A stretch of DNA of 64,000 nt from Schlegelella aquatica. GTDB lineage: Bacteria > Pseudomonadota > Gammaproteobacteria > Burkholderiales > Burkholderiaceae_C. The position numbers and the translations under genes were made by a program. Positions within the stretch are counted from its first letter, which is position 1. Every line of letters begins with the position of its first letter. The notes beneath the pieces were generated by a model, which ran no database searches, had not been told where the DNA came from, and was given only the letters and a program-made list of their open reading frames with translations. The stretch is taken from the NCBI RefSeq assembly GCF_026013905.1, contig NZ_CP110257.1, positions 1,674,001 through 1,738,000 of the forward strand. The letters run 5' to 3'. Below are positions 29,019-39,805 of this stretch, piece by piece.

Positions 29019-29511
29019 GGCCCCCGTCCCCCTCGTGCTCGCGCGCCTGGCGGACATCCTGCGGCACGTGTTGGACATGCGAACCCGGGTCTTGTTGAGC
29101 GCCGAGGACGGCTGTCCGCCGTGCCGGTGCGCCCCCGCTGCGCTCGAAGCAGCCTTGACCGAGATGGTGCGCCGGGTGCGCGACGCCACGCCTTCGCACG
29201 GCACGCTCCTGCTCGGCGCCCGGGCCTGCGAGAAGCCGCCGCGCCAGGCGGTGATCGCCCCCACCGCGGTCTCGGACCGCTGGGTGGCGATCAGCGTGGG
29301 CAGCGACAGCGCTGAAAGCCTGGATCTGGACTGGCGGCCGGTGGCCCCGCCCCACACCGATCTGGCCCTCTTCGCCCGCCGCTGGGGAGCGGCGCTGTCG
29401 TTGCAGCGCGCCGAGCGCGAGGGTCTGCATCTGGTGTTGCACCTGCCCTGCGCGGGCAGTGCCACGCGCAAGCCACAGGAGCACGCACGCAAGCACGCAC
29501 ACAACGAATGA
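29011..29511 (+). CDS. Hypothetical protein, degenerate HATPase-like
   Basis: This 166-residue protein overlaps the preceding gene by 8 bp and is clearly co-translated with it. The layout (helix AALEAALTEMVRRVRDA, strand GTLLLGARA, later FARRWGAALSLQRAE and a final LVLHLPCA strand) recalls HATPase_c domains of sensor kinases. The ATP-binding N, G1 and G2 boxes are missing. It ends in a His-rich tail. Function unknown. Confidence 0.55.
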   Translation: MDEAPVPLVLARLADILRHVLDMRTRVLLSAEDGCPPCRCAPAALEAALTEMVRRVRDATPSHGTLLLGARACEKPPRQAVIAPTAVSDRWVAISVGSDSAESLDLDWRPVAPPHTDLALFARRWGAALSLQRAEREGLHLVLHLPCAGSATRKPQEHARKHAHNE

Positions 29512-29570
29512 GCCGGCCGGAGCAACTGAAACATGGGACTACACGATGCACGGCGGCGCATCCGGGCCGT

Positions 29571-29611
29571 TTGCGATCCCGCAAGGCCGCGAGCTCGCTG
29601 ACATCTAGATT
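29571..29611 (+). promoter_or_regulatory. Crp/Fnr-type promoter of hydrolase-ppsA operon
   Basis: TTGCGATCCCGCAA (29571-29584) is centred exactly 31 bp from TAGATT (29606-29611). The start point would be near 29618, with a leader of about 80 nt. Confidence 0.72.
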
Positions 29612-29699
29612 CACCTTGGCACGGCGGCGCTGCTCGCCGTTTCGAGTGGAATCTCTCCTGCCGTGATGAGAACGCGCAGGCACGCTGGGAGGCATACCG

Positions 29700-30360
29700 A
29701 TGGAAGGAGCCCATTCACCGCCACGCCGAGTGCAGGTCGGAGCGCACGCACTGGAAGGCGATCTGACCCTGCCGCCGCAGGCTCGCGGCCTCGTCGTCTT
29801 CGCTCACGGCAGCGGCAGCACGCGCCGCAGCCCGCGCAACGTGCAAGTGGGCCAGTCGCTGCACGCCAGAGGGTTCGGCACGCTGCTGTTCGACCTGCTC
29901 ACGCCCGAGGAAGCATCCGACCGCCACAACGTGTTCGACATCGCGCTGCTCGGCAGCCGCGTGGTCGAGACGATCGACTGGCTCGACCAACGCGCCGCCC
30001 TCGCCCGGCTGCCCGTGGGCCTGTTCGGGGCCAGCACGGGCGCTGCCGCCGCCCTCGTGGCCGCGGCCGAGCGGCCCGAGCGCATCTTCGCGGTCGTCTC
30101 GCGGGGCGGGCGGCCCGACCTGGCCAGCGAGGTGCTGCCCCGCGTGGCCGCGCCCACCCTGCTGATCGTCGGCGGCGACGACACCCAGGTGCTGGAGCTC
30201 AACCGCCTGGCGCTCAGGCAGCTGCCCCAGGGCGCCGAGCTCGCCGTGGTGCCGGGGGCGACACACCTGTTCGAGGAGCCGGGCGCGCTCGAGAAGGTCA
30301 CGCACCTGGCCTGCGGCTGGTTCGCGGCGCACCTGCCGTTGGCGGCGAAAAGGTCGCCCC

Positions 30361-30368
<8 letters not shown>
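29700..30368 (+). CDS. Alpha/beta hydrolase (dienelactone hydrolase-like)
   Basis: The 222-residue protein has VVFAHGSGS, the nucleophile elbow GASTGAAAAL, an Asp in VGGDDTQV and a His in GATHLFEE, a complete catalytic triad. Proteins of this type are often fused or adjacent to phosphoribosyltransferases in stress clusters; the substrate is unknown. Its end overlaps the predicted start of ppsA by 8 bp. Confidence 0.82.
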
Positions 30369-32862
<2,494 letters not shown>

Positions 32863-32938
32863 GGCCGGCGCTCGGCCGACCGGAGCCGGGCCGACACCCC
32901 CTCGGCGGGTGGGGCGCACGCCCGGGGGCAAAGATACA
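32863..32938. repeat. Dispersed repeat family A copy
   Basis: A single copy fills the space between the ppsA stop and the convergent GGDEF gene. One base change in the first stem and one base loss in the second distinguish it from the 23228 units. It may act as a two-way transcription terminator. Confidence 0.88.
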
Positions 32939-32954
32939 AGGCCCCCTGCCCAGC

Positions 32955-34610
32955 CTATCGAACGAGGTTGGCGGCCATGGCATAGCCCCCCTTGCCCGCC
33001 GCTTTGGCCCGGTACATCGCGGCGTCGGCCACGGCCAAGAGCTGCATCGCCGAGGTGCCGTCGGCGGGGCAGTTGGCAATGCCGATGCAGGCTGTCACGC
33101 GCAACCCGGTGCCCTGCACCGAGTACGGTGCCGACAAGCGTTCCGCCAGCGTGGCCGCGATCGCCTGCGCCTCGCCGGGCGACACGCCTTGCAGCAGCAC
33201 CGCGAATTCGTCGCCGCCCAGGCGGGCGACGAGGTCCGTTCCTCGCACACCGGCCTTCAGGCGCGCCGCGAAGTCTCGCAACAGCTCGTCGCCCACGAGA
33301 TGGCCGTAACGGTCGTTCACCGGCTTGAAGTCGTCGATGTCGACGAAGAACACCGCCAACCCCTCGTGGCGAGCAACGCACTCCTCCACCCGCGCCTCCA
33401 GTTCTTCGACGAAGCGGGCGCGGTTCGGCAAGCCCGTCAGCACGTCGTGCTCCGCCGCATGCCGCATGCGCGTGGCGTCCATGCGGGCAGCGGCAGTCGC
33501 GTCGTGCGCGGTGTCGCGCTCGAGCGTCCTCGCCTCCAACAGGTTCGACGACCGAAGGAGCGCCTGGGCGACCGCATCGACCTCCCGCAGCGACTGCCGA
33601 GGGGCGTCGATGGGCTCGCCCCGGCCCAGCGCGTCGGCCAGCTCCACCAGTGAGCGCATGGACCGCGCCAGCCGCGCGGCGATGCGCGAGGCGAGGACCG
33701 TCGCCACCGCCATCAACAACAGGCTGGCGGCCACCAGCCCGGCGACCCAACGCTGCAACTTCGCCAGCAGTGCCTCCTTCGGGATGCCCACGGCCACGGT
33801 CCACCCGGTCACGGGCGAGCGCGAGAAGGCCGCCAGCACCGTGACACCCTCCAGCGTTTCCGCCTCCACGAGGCCGGAGTCCGAGCGCTGCATGGCCTCG
33901 TCGAGAGCGGGCGAACCGCGCTGGCCGACGAAGCGCTCCGGGGCGTGCGTGCGGGCCACGATCGTCCCATGGCGGTCGAACACCGACACCACCCAATCGT
34001 CGTCCGGCCGCAGCCCGGAGACCAGGGCCTCAAAACGCTCCGGGAAGAACCCCATCGCCAGGCCGTAGGCCACACGACCGTCCACCTTCACCGGCACTTC
34101 CACCGCGACGAGCGGGCGCCGGGTGACGCCTCCGATGAACAGATCGGACACCTGCGGCTCCCCCGTGGCGATCACCCGTCGCAGGAGCGCCGGATCGCCG
34201 TGCATCGGCAGCGGCTCGCCGAAGCGCACGAGCGTGTTGAGCAGCTGTTGCCCGCCCGGAGCACTGAGTACGATGTTGTTGCCCCCGTGGAACGCAAGCG
34301 CGAGCGAGGCCTGGGCATGGAACGCCTGGAAGTCGGCCCGCGCGAGCGAGGGCGAAGTGGCCAGCAACTGCAACCCCGAGGCCGCGTAGCGCAGCTCGCC
34401 GTCGACCACGCCCATCATGGAGCGGGAACTGCTCAGCGCACGCTCGAAGAGGCTCGCACGGCCTTCCCGGTAGGCCTCGACGATCGCCAGGGCAGCACCC
34501 AGGGCGACGGGCAAGACGCAGGCCACGACCAGCAACAGCAAGCTGCCCCGCACCGAGGCCCGAACACCGTGCCACCACCCGATCATCCGGGCGGCGGGGT
34601 TGCCATCCAT
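32955..34610 (-). CDS. Membrane diguanylate cyclase with dCACHE-like sensor
   Basis: The 551-residue protein has a membrane segment (about 20-45), an extracytoplasmic dCACHE-like sensor domain, a second membrane segment (about 285-310), a HAMP-like linker and a GGDEF domain with intact GGDEF. An RxxD inhibitory site (RGTD) sits five residues before GGDEF, so product inhibition is expected. It would make cyclic di-GMP. Its ATG overlaps the stop of a small upstream gene (TGATG), and both follow a Crp/Fnr-type promoter. Confidence 0.9.
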   Translation of the reverse strand: MDGNPAARMIGWWHGVRASVRGSLLLLVVACVLPVALGAALAIVEAYREGRASLFERALSSSRSMMGVVDGELRYAASGLQLLATSPSLARADFQAFHAQASLALAFHGGNNIVLSAPGGQQLLNTLVRFGEPLPMHGDPALLRRVIATGEPQVSDLFIGGVTRRPLVAVEVPVKVDGRVAYGLAMGFFPERFEALVSGLRPDDDWVVSVFDRHGTIVARTHAPERFVGQRGSPALDEAMQRSDSGLVEAETLEGVTVLAAFSRSPVTGWTVAVGIPKEALLAKLQRWVAGLVAASLLLMAVATVLASRIAARLARSMRSLVELADALGRGEPIDAPRQSLREVDAVAQALLRSSNLLEARTLERDTAHDATAAARMDATRMRHAAEHDVLTGLPNRARFVEELEARVEECVARHEGLAVFFVDIDDFKPVNDRYGHLVGDELLRDFAARLKAGVRGTDLVARLGGDEFAVLLQGVSPGEAQAIAATLAERLSAPYSVQGTGLRVTACIGIANCPADGTSAMQLLAVADAAMYRAKAAGKGGYAMAANLVR

Positions 34611-34903
34611 CAAGGCGCCGCCTCCGGTTCGTCTTCGTCGCGGTGCTCCACGTCGGGCCCGATCTCCAGTTCCTGCTCGGCTTCCTCGACCATCTCCGCC
34701 TGCTCGATCGCCGCCTCGCTGGGCTCGTCCATGTCGGCCAGCGCCTCCTCCAGCGTCGCAAAAGGGCCGAACTCCTGCCGCCCTTCGACGTCGATCCAGT
34801 GGTAGCCGTCGGGGCGCTGCGGAATGCGCGAGAGGCGCTCGTCGGAGGTTTCGTCCGCCGACAGCGCGGCCGGATGGCCCGTCAGGCGTTGGCGAGGAGT
34901 CAT
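34610..34903 (-). CDS. Small acidic hypothetical protein coupled to the cyclase
   Basis: The 97-residue protein has a short folded core (GYHWIDVEGRQEFGPFATLEEA) and a strongly acidic C-terminal tail. I do not recognise a family. Its stop overlaps the start of the GGDEF gene by one base, indicating coupled translation. It is the first gene after the promoter at 34952-34992. Confidence 0.65.
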   Translation of the reverse strand: MTPRQRLTGHPAALSADETSDERLSRIPQRPDGYHWIDVEGRQEFGPFATLEEALADMDEPSEAAIEQAEMVEEAEQELEIGPDVEHRDEDEPEAAP

Positions 34904-34951
34904 GGCCGTCCGGCGCCGCAGCGCCGCTCCGTCAGTTGGGTTACCGTTCCC

Positions 34952-34992
34952 ACTCTAGAGAGGCCCCACGGGCCGCCCTTGCGATGGATCAA
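34952..34992 (-). promoter_or_regulatory. Crp/Fnr-type promoter of the diguanylate cyclase operon
   Basis: TTGATCCATCGCAA on the minus strand (34979-34992) is centred exactly 31 bp from TAGAGT (34952-34957). The dyad overlaps the last codons of the kinase gene upstream. The predicted leader is about 42 nt. Confidence 0.72.
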
Positions 34993-36527
34993 TCCCACCG
35001 CCACTGCCGCGCGAGCGCCTCCACGTCCACCGGGCCGTCGGTGGCCACGACGACGGCATGGCCGCGCTCCCGGTCCGTGAGCGGCTCGTGGTGGCGCAGC
35101 TGCTGCTCGAGCACGGCGAGGTCGGCGTCCGAGACGTCGGCCCCGGCGGCCGCGCGTGCAGCCACCCGGCGCCGCAACACGGCCGGCTCAGCCTCGCAGG
35201 CGAAGACGCTGAACGCAACCGCCATCTCTCGGGCCAGCGCCTCGAAGGCCTCGCGCTCCTCGCGCCGCAGGAAGGCGGCATCCACGATCACCGCGTAGCC
35301 CGCTCGCAGAGCCTCGCGGGCGCACGAGGCGAGCCGCGCGTAGGTGGCCCGCGTGGCCTGGGGGGTGTAGAGATCGACGCCGCCAGGGGCGCCCCGCTGC
35401 GTCGCGGGCAGGCCGAACAGGCGCTTGCGCTCCGCGTCCGAACGCACCCTCACGGCCCCCGCCGCCTGCACCAGCTCCAGCGCGAGCGTGGACTTGCCCG
35501 AGCCCGACAGCCCGAACAGGATCGCCAGCCGCGGCCGACGCCGTGCCTGCGCGATCAGCCGCGCCGCGCAACGGAGGTAGTCCGGGCCATCGCCCCGAGC
35601 GCCGCCGCCCTCGCGCGCGATCCCCGCCACCAGCGCGCGCACGAGCGCCCGGTACACCTCGTAGAAGCGCAGCACGGCCAGTCCCCGGTAGTCGCCGCCC
35701 GCCTGCAGGTAGGCGTCCAGAAAGCGCCAGGCCAGATCGGGCCGCCCTCGTGCGTGCAGGTCCATGGTCAGGAACGCGATGTCGCTCATCGAGTCGATCC
35801 AGCGCAAGGCCGGGTCGAACTCGATGCAGTCGAAGGCGGTGACCTCGCCGTCCAGCGCCACGGCGTTCGCCAGGTGCAAGTCGCCATGGCCCTCGCGCAC
35901 GAAGCCCGCCGCAAGCCGCTCGCGCCACACCGGCGCGAGCCGCCTCGCCTGCTCCTCCACCCACGCGTCCACCTCCGGTGGCAGCGCCCCTCGCGAGGCC
36001 AGCTGCTCCAGCACCGCACGCACAGCCCCTTCGATGCGCTCGGGCGTGCCGAACCGCCCGCCGGCGGCAGCCACCGGCGCGGTGCGATGGAAGTCCGCCA
36101 AGCGCAACGCCAGGCGCTCCAACTCCTGCGGGCGCAGCCGCCCGGCGGCCATCCGCTCGGACAGCAAAGCCCCGTCGGGAAAACGTTTCATGCACAGCAA
36201 CCAATCGACCGGCTCGTCGTCGCCGCCGAAGTGCGGCGATACGGGATGCCCGCGCACCGCCAGCACGGCGCGGTACAGGGCCGGCGCGAGGCGACGATTC
36301 AGACGCAGCTCCTCCTCGCAGAAGCGATGCCTGCGCTCGGGCGTGCTGAAGTCGAGGAACGGCAACTGCACCGGCTTCTTCAGCTTGAAGGCCATGCGCG
36401 GCGTGAGCAGCACCCAGGAGATGTGCGTCTCCTTCAAGGCGACCGGGGCGCCCGTGCGCTCGGCCAGCAACGAGCGCAGGGCGTGCACCAGCGTGGCATC
36501 CGATTGGGCAGGGGGATGGTCGGGCAT
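34989..36527 (-). CDS. Two-domain APH/AAA kinase (Rv2004c-like)
   Basis: The 512-residue protein joins an aminoglycoside-phosphotransferase-like half (KETHISWVLL, FKLKKPVQLPFLDFS, EGHGDLHLANAV) to a P-loop kinase half (FGLSGSGKSTLALEL near residue 345, then RSDAERKRLFG). This domain pair is the one seen in Rv2004c of the M. tuberculosis DosR regulon. The substrate is unknown. The ATG is 7 nt from a predicted -10 box, so the mRNA should be leaderless. Confidence 0.85.
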   Translation of the reverse strand: MPDHPPAQSDATLVHALRSLLAERTGAPVALKETHISWVLLTPRMAFKLKKPVQLPFLDFSTPERRHRFCEEELRLNRRLAPALYRAVLAVRGHPVSPHFGGDDEPVDWLLCMKRFPDGALLSERMAAGRLRPQELERLALRLADFHRTAPVAAAGGRFGTPERIEGAVRAVLEQLASRGALPPEVDAWVEEQARRLAPVWRERLAAGFVREGHGDLHLANAVALDGEVTAFDCIEFDPALRWIDSMSDIAFLTMDLHARGRPDLAWRFLDAYLQAGGDYRGLAVLRFYEVYRALVRALVAGIAREGGGARGDGPDYLRCAARLIAQARRRPRLAILFGLSGSGKSTLALELVQAAGAVRVRSDAERKRLFGLPATQRGAPGGVDLYTPQATRATYARLASCAREALRAGYAVIVDAAFLRREEREAFEALAREMAVAFSVFACEAEPAVLRRRVAARAAAGADVSDADLAVLEQQLRHHEPLTDRERGHAVVVATDGPVDVEALARQWRWD

Positions 36528-36534
36528 GGCCTGC

Positions 36535-36575
36535 AGTGTGGCTCGCCCACGCGCCCCTTGCTTGCGCCACCGCAA
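36535..36575 (-). promoter_or_regulatory. Crp/Fnr-type leaderless promoter of APH/AAA kinase
   Basis: TTGCGGTGGCGCAA on the minus strand (36562-36575) is centred exactly 31 bp from CACACT (36535-36540). The ATG follows after 7 nt. Confidence 0.65.
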
Positions 36576-36596
36576 CCGTGCCGCCCTCGAGCGCCG

Positions 36597-36637
36597 TTGA
36601 GCAAACGCAACGGGCCGGCCCGACGGTTTCCTAGAGT
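36597..36637 (+). promoter_or_regulatory. Crp/Fnr-type leaderless promoter of polX remnant
   Basis: TTGAGCAAACGCAA (36597-36610) is centred exactly 31 bp from TAGAGT (36632-36637). The ATG at 36645 follows after 7 nt, so the mRNA should have no leader. Confidence 0.7.
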
Positions 36638-36644
36638 GGGTTGC

Positions 36645-37123
36645 ATGCCTGTGGTCAACGCCGATGTCGCCGCGGTCTTCGACGAGATCGCCGATCTGCT
36701 CGAAGTGCAGGACGCCAACGCGTTTCGCGTGCGCGCCTACCGGAACGCGGCCCGCATGCTCGGTGAGCTGGGGCGCGACCTCGAGCCGATGGTGGAACGC
36801 GGCGAGGATCTGGACGCCCTGCCGGGCATCGGCCCCGACTTGCGCGGCGACTTGCACACGCACACGCGCGACAGCGACGGCCAAGACGATCTGGAAGTGC
36901 TGGCCGAAGCGGCGCGCTCGACAACCTGCGCTTCGGCATCGGCCAGGCCCGCCGGGGATGGCTGGGCGTCGCCGACGTGCTGAACACGCTCACCCTGCCC
37001 GGGTTGCGCCTGTTGCTGGCGCGCACGATGGGCTGCGGCACCCCGGCAGCGCCGACCACCGCGGCCGGGCACGAGCCGCTCGGCGAGCCTCTTGCGCTCG
37101 CCCGCGCATCGCACGGACGCTGA
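36645..37123 (+). pseudogene. DNA polymerase X (PolX) gene with two internal deletions
   Basis: The first 67 codons match the PolX N-terminus with its helix-hairpin-helix (AVFDEIADLLEVQDANAFRV, LPGIGPDL). The sequence then jumps in frame to the start of the PHP nuclease domain (DLRGDLHTHTRDSDG). After about 25 codons it jumps again, out of frame, to the family C-terminus (NLRFGIGQARRGWL, DVLNTL). About 400 of 570 residues are gone. The first junction carries a GACTTGC direct repeat (36837-36855), pointing to repeat-mediated deletion. The promoter is intact. Confidence 0.8.
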
Positions 37124-37185
37124 GACGGAAAACCCCGCCGACACGCGGCGTTCACCGGACATTCACCCAGCGTTACCGAGCGATG

Positions 37186-37224
37186 TGCGCTATTGCGCAG
37201 AAGTTCACGCGCACTGCCTAAGCT
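37186..37224 (+). promoter_or_regulatory. Candidate promoter of the second crp/fnr gene
   Basis: A TAAGCT hexamer (37219-37224) is preceded by a 5-4-5 dyad TGCGC-TATT-GCGCA (37186-37199), centred 29 bp away. The dyad differs from the TTG-N8-CAA class and the spacing is 2 bp short, so a different regulator or autoregulation is possible. Confidence 0.4.
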
Positions 37225-37265
37225 CGTTCGTCCAGCAGTTCAGATTGATTCAGGGAGTCGATGCC

Positions 37266-38033
37266 ATGAACCTCTCGACCTCCGCCCTGGAGGAGAGGCG
37301 TCCAAGCCTCCAGGCCTACGCCACCGCGCAGCGCGAGCGCACCCCCTACGCCCTGTCCATTGCCGCCATGCTGCGGCTCGTGCAAGAGCATCTGCCCATC
37401 CAGCGGCGCATCGTGCACGCCGACGACGTGATCTACCAGGCGGGCCAGCGCTGCACGCACCTCTACATCGCCAACTCGGGCTTCTTCAAGCTGATGAACG
37501 GGGCGGCCGACGGCCGCGAGCAGGTGGTCGCGCTCCATTTCAAGGGCGACTGGCTGGGGTTCGACGGTCTCGCCACTGGCCAGTACTGCTGCGATGCCAT
37601 CGCCATGGACATCGGCGAGGTCTGGTCGGTGCGCTACGCGACCCTGGTCGAGCGCTGCACCGAAGTGCCGGCTCTGATGAACCTGCTGCACGCGGCCATG
37701 AGCCAGGAGATGGCGCGCGACCGCGACTTCCAGCTCAACCTGTGCACGCTTCCGGCAGACGCCCGCGTCGCCGAGTTCCTGCGCTCGCTGGTGGTGGCGC
37801 TCGAGCGCCGCGACCTGCGCACCGACAGGATCACGCTGCGCATGAGCCGGGCCGAGATCGGCAGCTACCTCGGCATGACGTTGGAGAGCGCCAGCCGGGC
37901 CCTGTCGCGCTTGGCGCGCGAGCAGGTCATCCGCTTCGCCGGCAGCGGCCGGCGCGAGGTGCAGATCCCCGACGTCAAGGCCTTGTCCGACTTCGTCCAG
38001 CGCAGCGTGAGCCCCAGCAGCGAGCGGCATTGA
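37266..38033 (+). CDS. Crp/Fnr-family transcriptional regulator
   Basis: The 255-residue protein has the effector beta-roll (DDVIYQAGQRCTHLYIANSG onward), a dimerisation helix and a winged helix-turn-helix at about 193-212, with recognition helix ESASRALSRL. The E-x-x-S-R pattern is FNR-like. There are no Cys residues in the first 60 residues, so no FNR-type iron-sulfur cluster; the effector is unknown. It lies between two Crp/Fnr-type promoters and is a strong candidate for the island's activator. Confidence 0.9.
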   Translation: MNLSTSALEERRPSLQAYATAQRERTPYALSIAAMLRLVQEHLPIQRRIVHADDVIYQAGQRCTHLYIANSGFFKLMNGAADGREQVVALHFKGDWLGFDGLATGQYCCDAIAMDIGEVWSVRYATLVERCTEVPALMNLLHAAMSQEMARDRDFQLNLCTLPADARVAEFLRSLVVALERRDLRTDRITLRMSRAEIGSYLGMTLESASRALSRLAREQVIRFAGSGRREVQIPDVKALSDFVQRSVSPSSERH

Positions 38034-38050
38034 GGCTGGCGGTCCGCCCC

Positions 38051-38091
38051 TTGCGCCATCGCAAGCGCACCGGGGGCGGCGTTCCTACAGT
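38051..38091 (+). promoter_or_regulatory. Crp/Fnr-type promoter of CBS gene
   Basis: TTGCGCCATCGCAA (38051-38064) is centred exactly 31 bp from TACAGT (38086-38091). The leader is about 24 nt and carries an AAGGAA ribosome-binding site. Confidence 0.75.
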
Positions 38092-38121
38092 GGGGAATCT
38101 CACCTGTCCGAAGGAACCGCA

Positions 38122-38643
38122 ATGAGCATTGATTCGATCGCACAACGCGACGTGGTCGTCATCGACGCCCACGCCACTCTCGAAGAAGCCGCGCAGCTGA
38201 TGCGCGACCGCCACATCGGCTCGCTGGTCGTCACCCGCGGCGACGCGGGCGAAGCGCAGATGGTCGGCATCGTCACCGACCGCGATCTCGCCTTGCGAGT
38301 CGTCGCGGACGGCGTGGACCCTCAGTCGCCGGTGGAAGACGTGTGCAGCGACTCCGTGGTGGCCGTGCTCGACACCGCCAGCATGGCCGAAGCGGCGCAG
38401 GCCATGCACGAAGCGGGCGTGCGACGGCTGGTGCTGGTCGACCGCGACCGCCGGCTCCGGGGCATCGTCACGCTGGACGATCTGATCGCCTCCTACGCGG
38501 AGCAACTCGGCGACCTCGCCGGCGCCCTGGACCGCGGCCGCGAGCAGGAGGCCGAGGCCGACACCGACGCGGGGCAGCCGCTGGGGCCCGTCCTGGTGCC
38601 CTCGGACATCGCCACCACCTGGCGCCGCATGATGGAGCCCTAG
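38122..38643 (+). CDS. Tandem CBS-domain protein
   Basis: The 173-residue protein is built from two CBS motifs (VVIDAHATLEEAAQLMRDRH with MVGIVTDRDLALRV, and VLDTASMAEAAQAMHEAG with RGIVTLDDLIASY) and an acidic tail. CBS pairs bind adenosyl nucleotides and act as energy sensors. The DosR-regulon protein Hrp1 (Rv2626c) has the same build. It is intact, unlike the second CBS gene at 16298-16765, and leads an operon with a small secreted protein. Confidence 0.9.
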   Translation: MSIDSIAQRDVVVIDAHATLEEAAQLMRDRHIGSLVVTRGDAGEAQMVGIVTDRDLALRVVADGVDPQSPVEDVCSDSVVAVLDTASMAEAAQAMHEAGVRRLVLVDRDRRLRGIVTLDDLIASYAEQLGDLAGALDRGREQEAEADTDAGQPLGPVLVPSDIATTWRRMMEP

Positions 38644-38666
38644 GCCAAGGCGCCCGCCCCCTGCGC

Positions 38667-39041
38667 ATGAACCCGATCCGCCTCTTTGTCATCGCAGCGC
38701 TTGCAGCCGCTGGCGCCGTCGCCGTCGCGCAGCCGGTCTCGGGCCGGGACACGGGGCCCTGCCCCATGCACCCGGGCGCGCGGGCCATGGACCATTGCAC
38801 CCCCGGCATGATGGACGGCGTCGGGCGGCATGCCCGCTGGGGCAGCGACTACACGCCCGGCTGGTCGATGATGAGCCCCGAGGAGCGGCGGATGCACCGC
38901 GAACGGCTCGCCTCCTTGCGAACCTACGAGGAATGCAAGGCCTACATGGACAAGCATCGCGAGGAGATGGCCGAGCGCGCCCGGCTGCGCGGTCTCCCGA
39001 TGCCCAGGCCGCCGCGTCGCGACGCCTGCGCCAGCCTCTAG
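38667..39041 (+). CDS. Small secreted hypothetical protein
   Basis: The 124-residue protein starts with a signal peptide (MNPIRLFVIAALAAAGAVAV, cleavage likely after VAVAQ). The mature part is rich in Met and His (PCPMHPGARAMDHCTPGMMD) and ends basic. The Met/His/Cys cluster suggests metal binding in the periplasm, but no family is recognised. It follows the CBS gene by 23 bp in the same orientation. Confidence 0.65.
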   Translation: MNPIRLFVIAALAAAGAVAVAQPVSGRDTGPCPMHPGARAMDHCTPGMMDGVGRHARWGSDYTPGWSMMSPEERRMHRERLASLRTYEECKAYMDKHREEMAERARLRGLPMPRPPRRDACASL

Positions 39042-39253
39042 GAGTCTGGGCGGCAGAAGGAAAGCCCTGACTGCGCATGAAGGTACGTTTCGTGGCCATG
39101 GCCGCGAACGACCTTCCCTATGACTCGCGGCAGATGCTGCTGCCGGAGGCGATCCGATCCAGGACGGTCTGCCCGGAGGGTACCCAGTCGCCCACGATGC
39201 TGCAGGCGGTCAAGGACCACCTGGCGTGCTGTCCGAACAAGCACGACGGTGCC

Positions 39254-39361
39254 AGCCCAGGGCGGTGGGGCGCGCAGGCGCCGGACATCAAGGAGCAGGC
39301 GGCGGCCACCGGCCGGCGCCGGGGGACAGTCCGGCGACTGCGTGCCCCGCCGCCCTGGGCT
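39254..39361. repeat. Long imperfect inverted repeat, 33-bp arms
   Basis: Arms 39254-39286 and 39329-39361 pair over 33 positions with three differences, two of which would be G-U pairs in RNA. The loop is 42 nt. The right arm is part of dispersed repeat family B, so this locus is two family B ends in opposite orientation. Confidence 0.85.
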
Positions 39362-39408
39362 CGCTCGATCTTTGATCGGGCCCCGTACGCTCTGCCGCCC
39401 GGACTCCT
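39311..39408. repeat. Dispersed repeat family B, copy 1
   Basis: This segment of about 98 bp is closely similar to 47864-47961. Both share GGCCGGCGCCGGGGG at one end, CGCTCTGCCGCCC near the other and an inner stem-loop. In copy 1 the outer arms AGTCCGG and CCGGACT are fully complementary. Confidence 0.85.
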
Positions 39409-39476
39409 GGCTGTGAAGTGTCGAACGCGCCAGCTGCGCCCCTCCCCCGCCTCCCCAGGCCGGTCAACGAAAGCGC

Positions 39477-39505
39477 TTCTGGGTGTAGCGCAATTGCGCT
39501 ACAGT
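39477..39505 (+). promoter_or_regulatory. Promoter and operator of toxin-antitoxin operon
   Basis: A perfect 20-bp palindrome, TGTAGCGCAATTGCGCTACA (39484-39503), overlaps TACAGT (39500-39505). A poor -35 (TTCTGG, 39477-39482) lies 17 bp upstream. The palindrome is the expected autorepression site for the antitoxin. Only 6 nt separate the -10 box from the antitoxin ATG, so the mRNA is predicted leaderless. Confidence 0.7.
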
Positions 39506-39511
39506 GCAGGC

Positions 39512-39805
39512 ATGAAGACCGCACAACTGCCCGCTGTCCGGGTCACCCCGGCCGTCCGCGAGGAGATCGAGGGCGCCTTGCGCGAAGGCGAAAGCCTGTC
39601 CGAGTTCGTCGAGGCCTCGGCCCTGAAGGAAGCCCGGCGCCGGCGCGCGCAAGAGGAGTTCCTGGCGCGGGGGCGCGCCTCCTTCGAGCAGGCCATGCGC
39701 AGCGGCGTCACCCACCCCGCTGACGAGGCGCTGGCGAAGATGCGCGCGCAGGTGAAAGCCTCGATGGACGAGCTGCGCCGCAAGCTCGCGGCCGGTCGCC
39801 GGTGA
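39512..39805 (+). CDS. ParD/YacA-type antitoxin
   Basis: The 97-residue protein starts with a short ribbon-helix-helix-like segment (LPAVRVTPAVREEIEGALRE, then ESLSEFVEASALKEA). A long charged helical tail that would bind the toxin follows. It is the first gene of a type II toxin-antitoxin operon. Its stop codon overlaps the GTG start of the toxin gene. The palindrome upstream supports autoregulation. Confidence 0.82.
   Translation: MKTAQLPAVRVTPAVREEIEGALREGESLSEFVEASALKEARRRRAQEEFLARGRASFEQAMRSGVTHPADEALAKMRAQVKASMDELRRKLAAGRR

Larger units (their letters stand above)
39042..39511. other. Intergenic region with long hairpin
   Basis: This 470-bp stretch carries no convincing gene. A frame from ATG 39077 is open into the antitoxin gene, but its product is compositionally poor. 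The region holds the 39254-39361 hairpin, a family B repeat copy and the toxin-antitoxin promoter. Confidence 0.45.
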
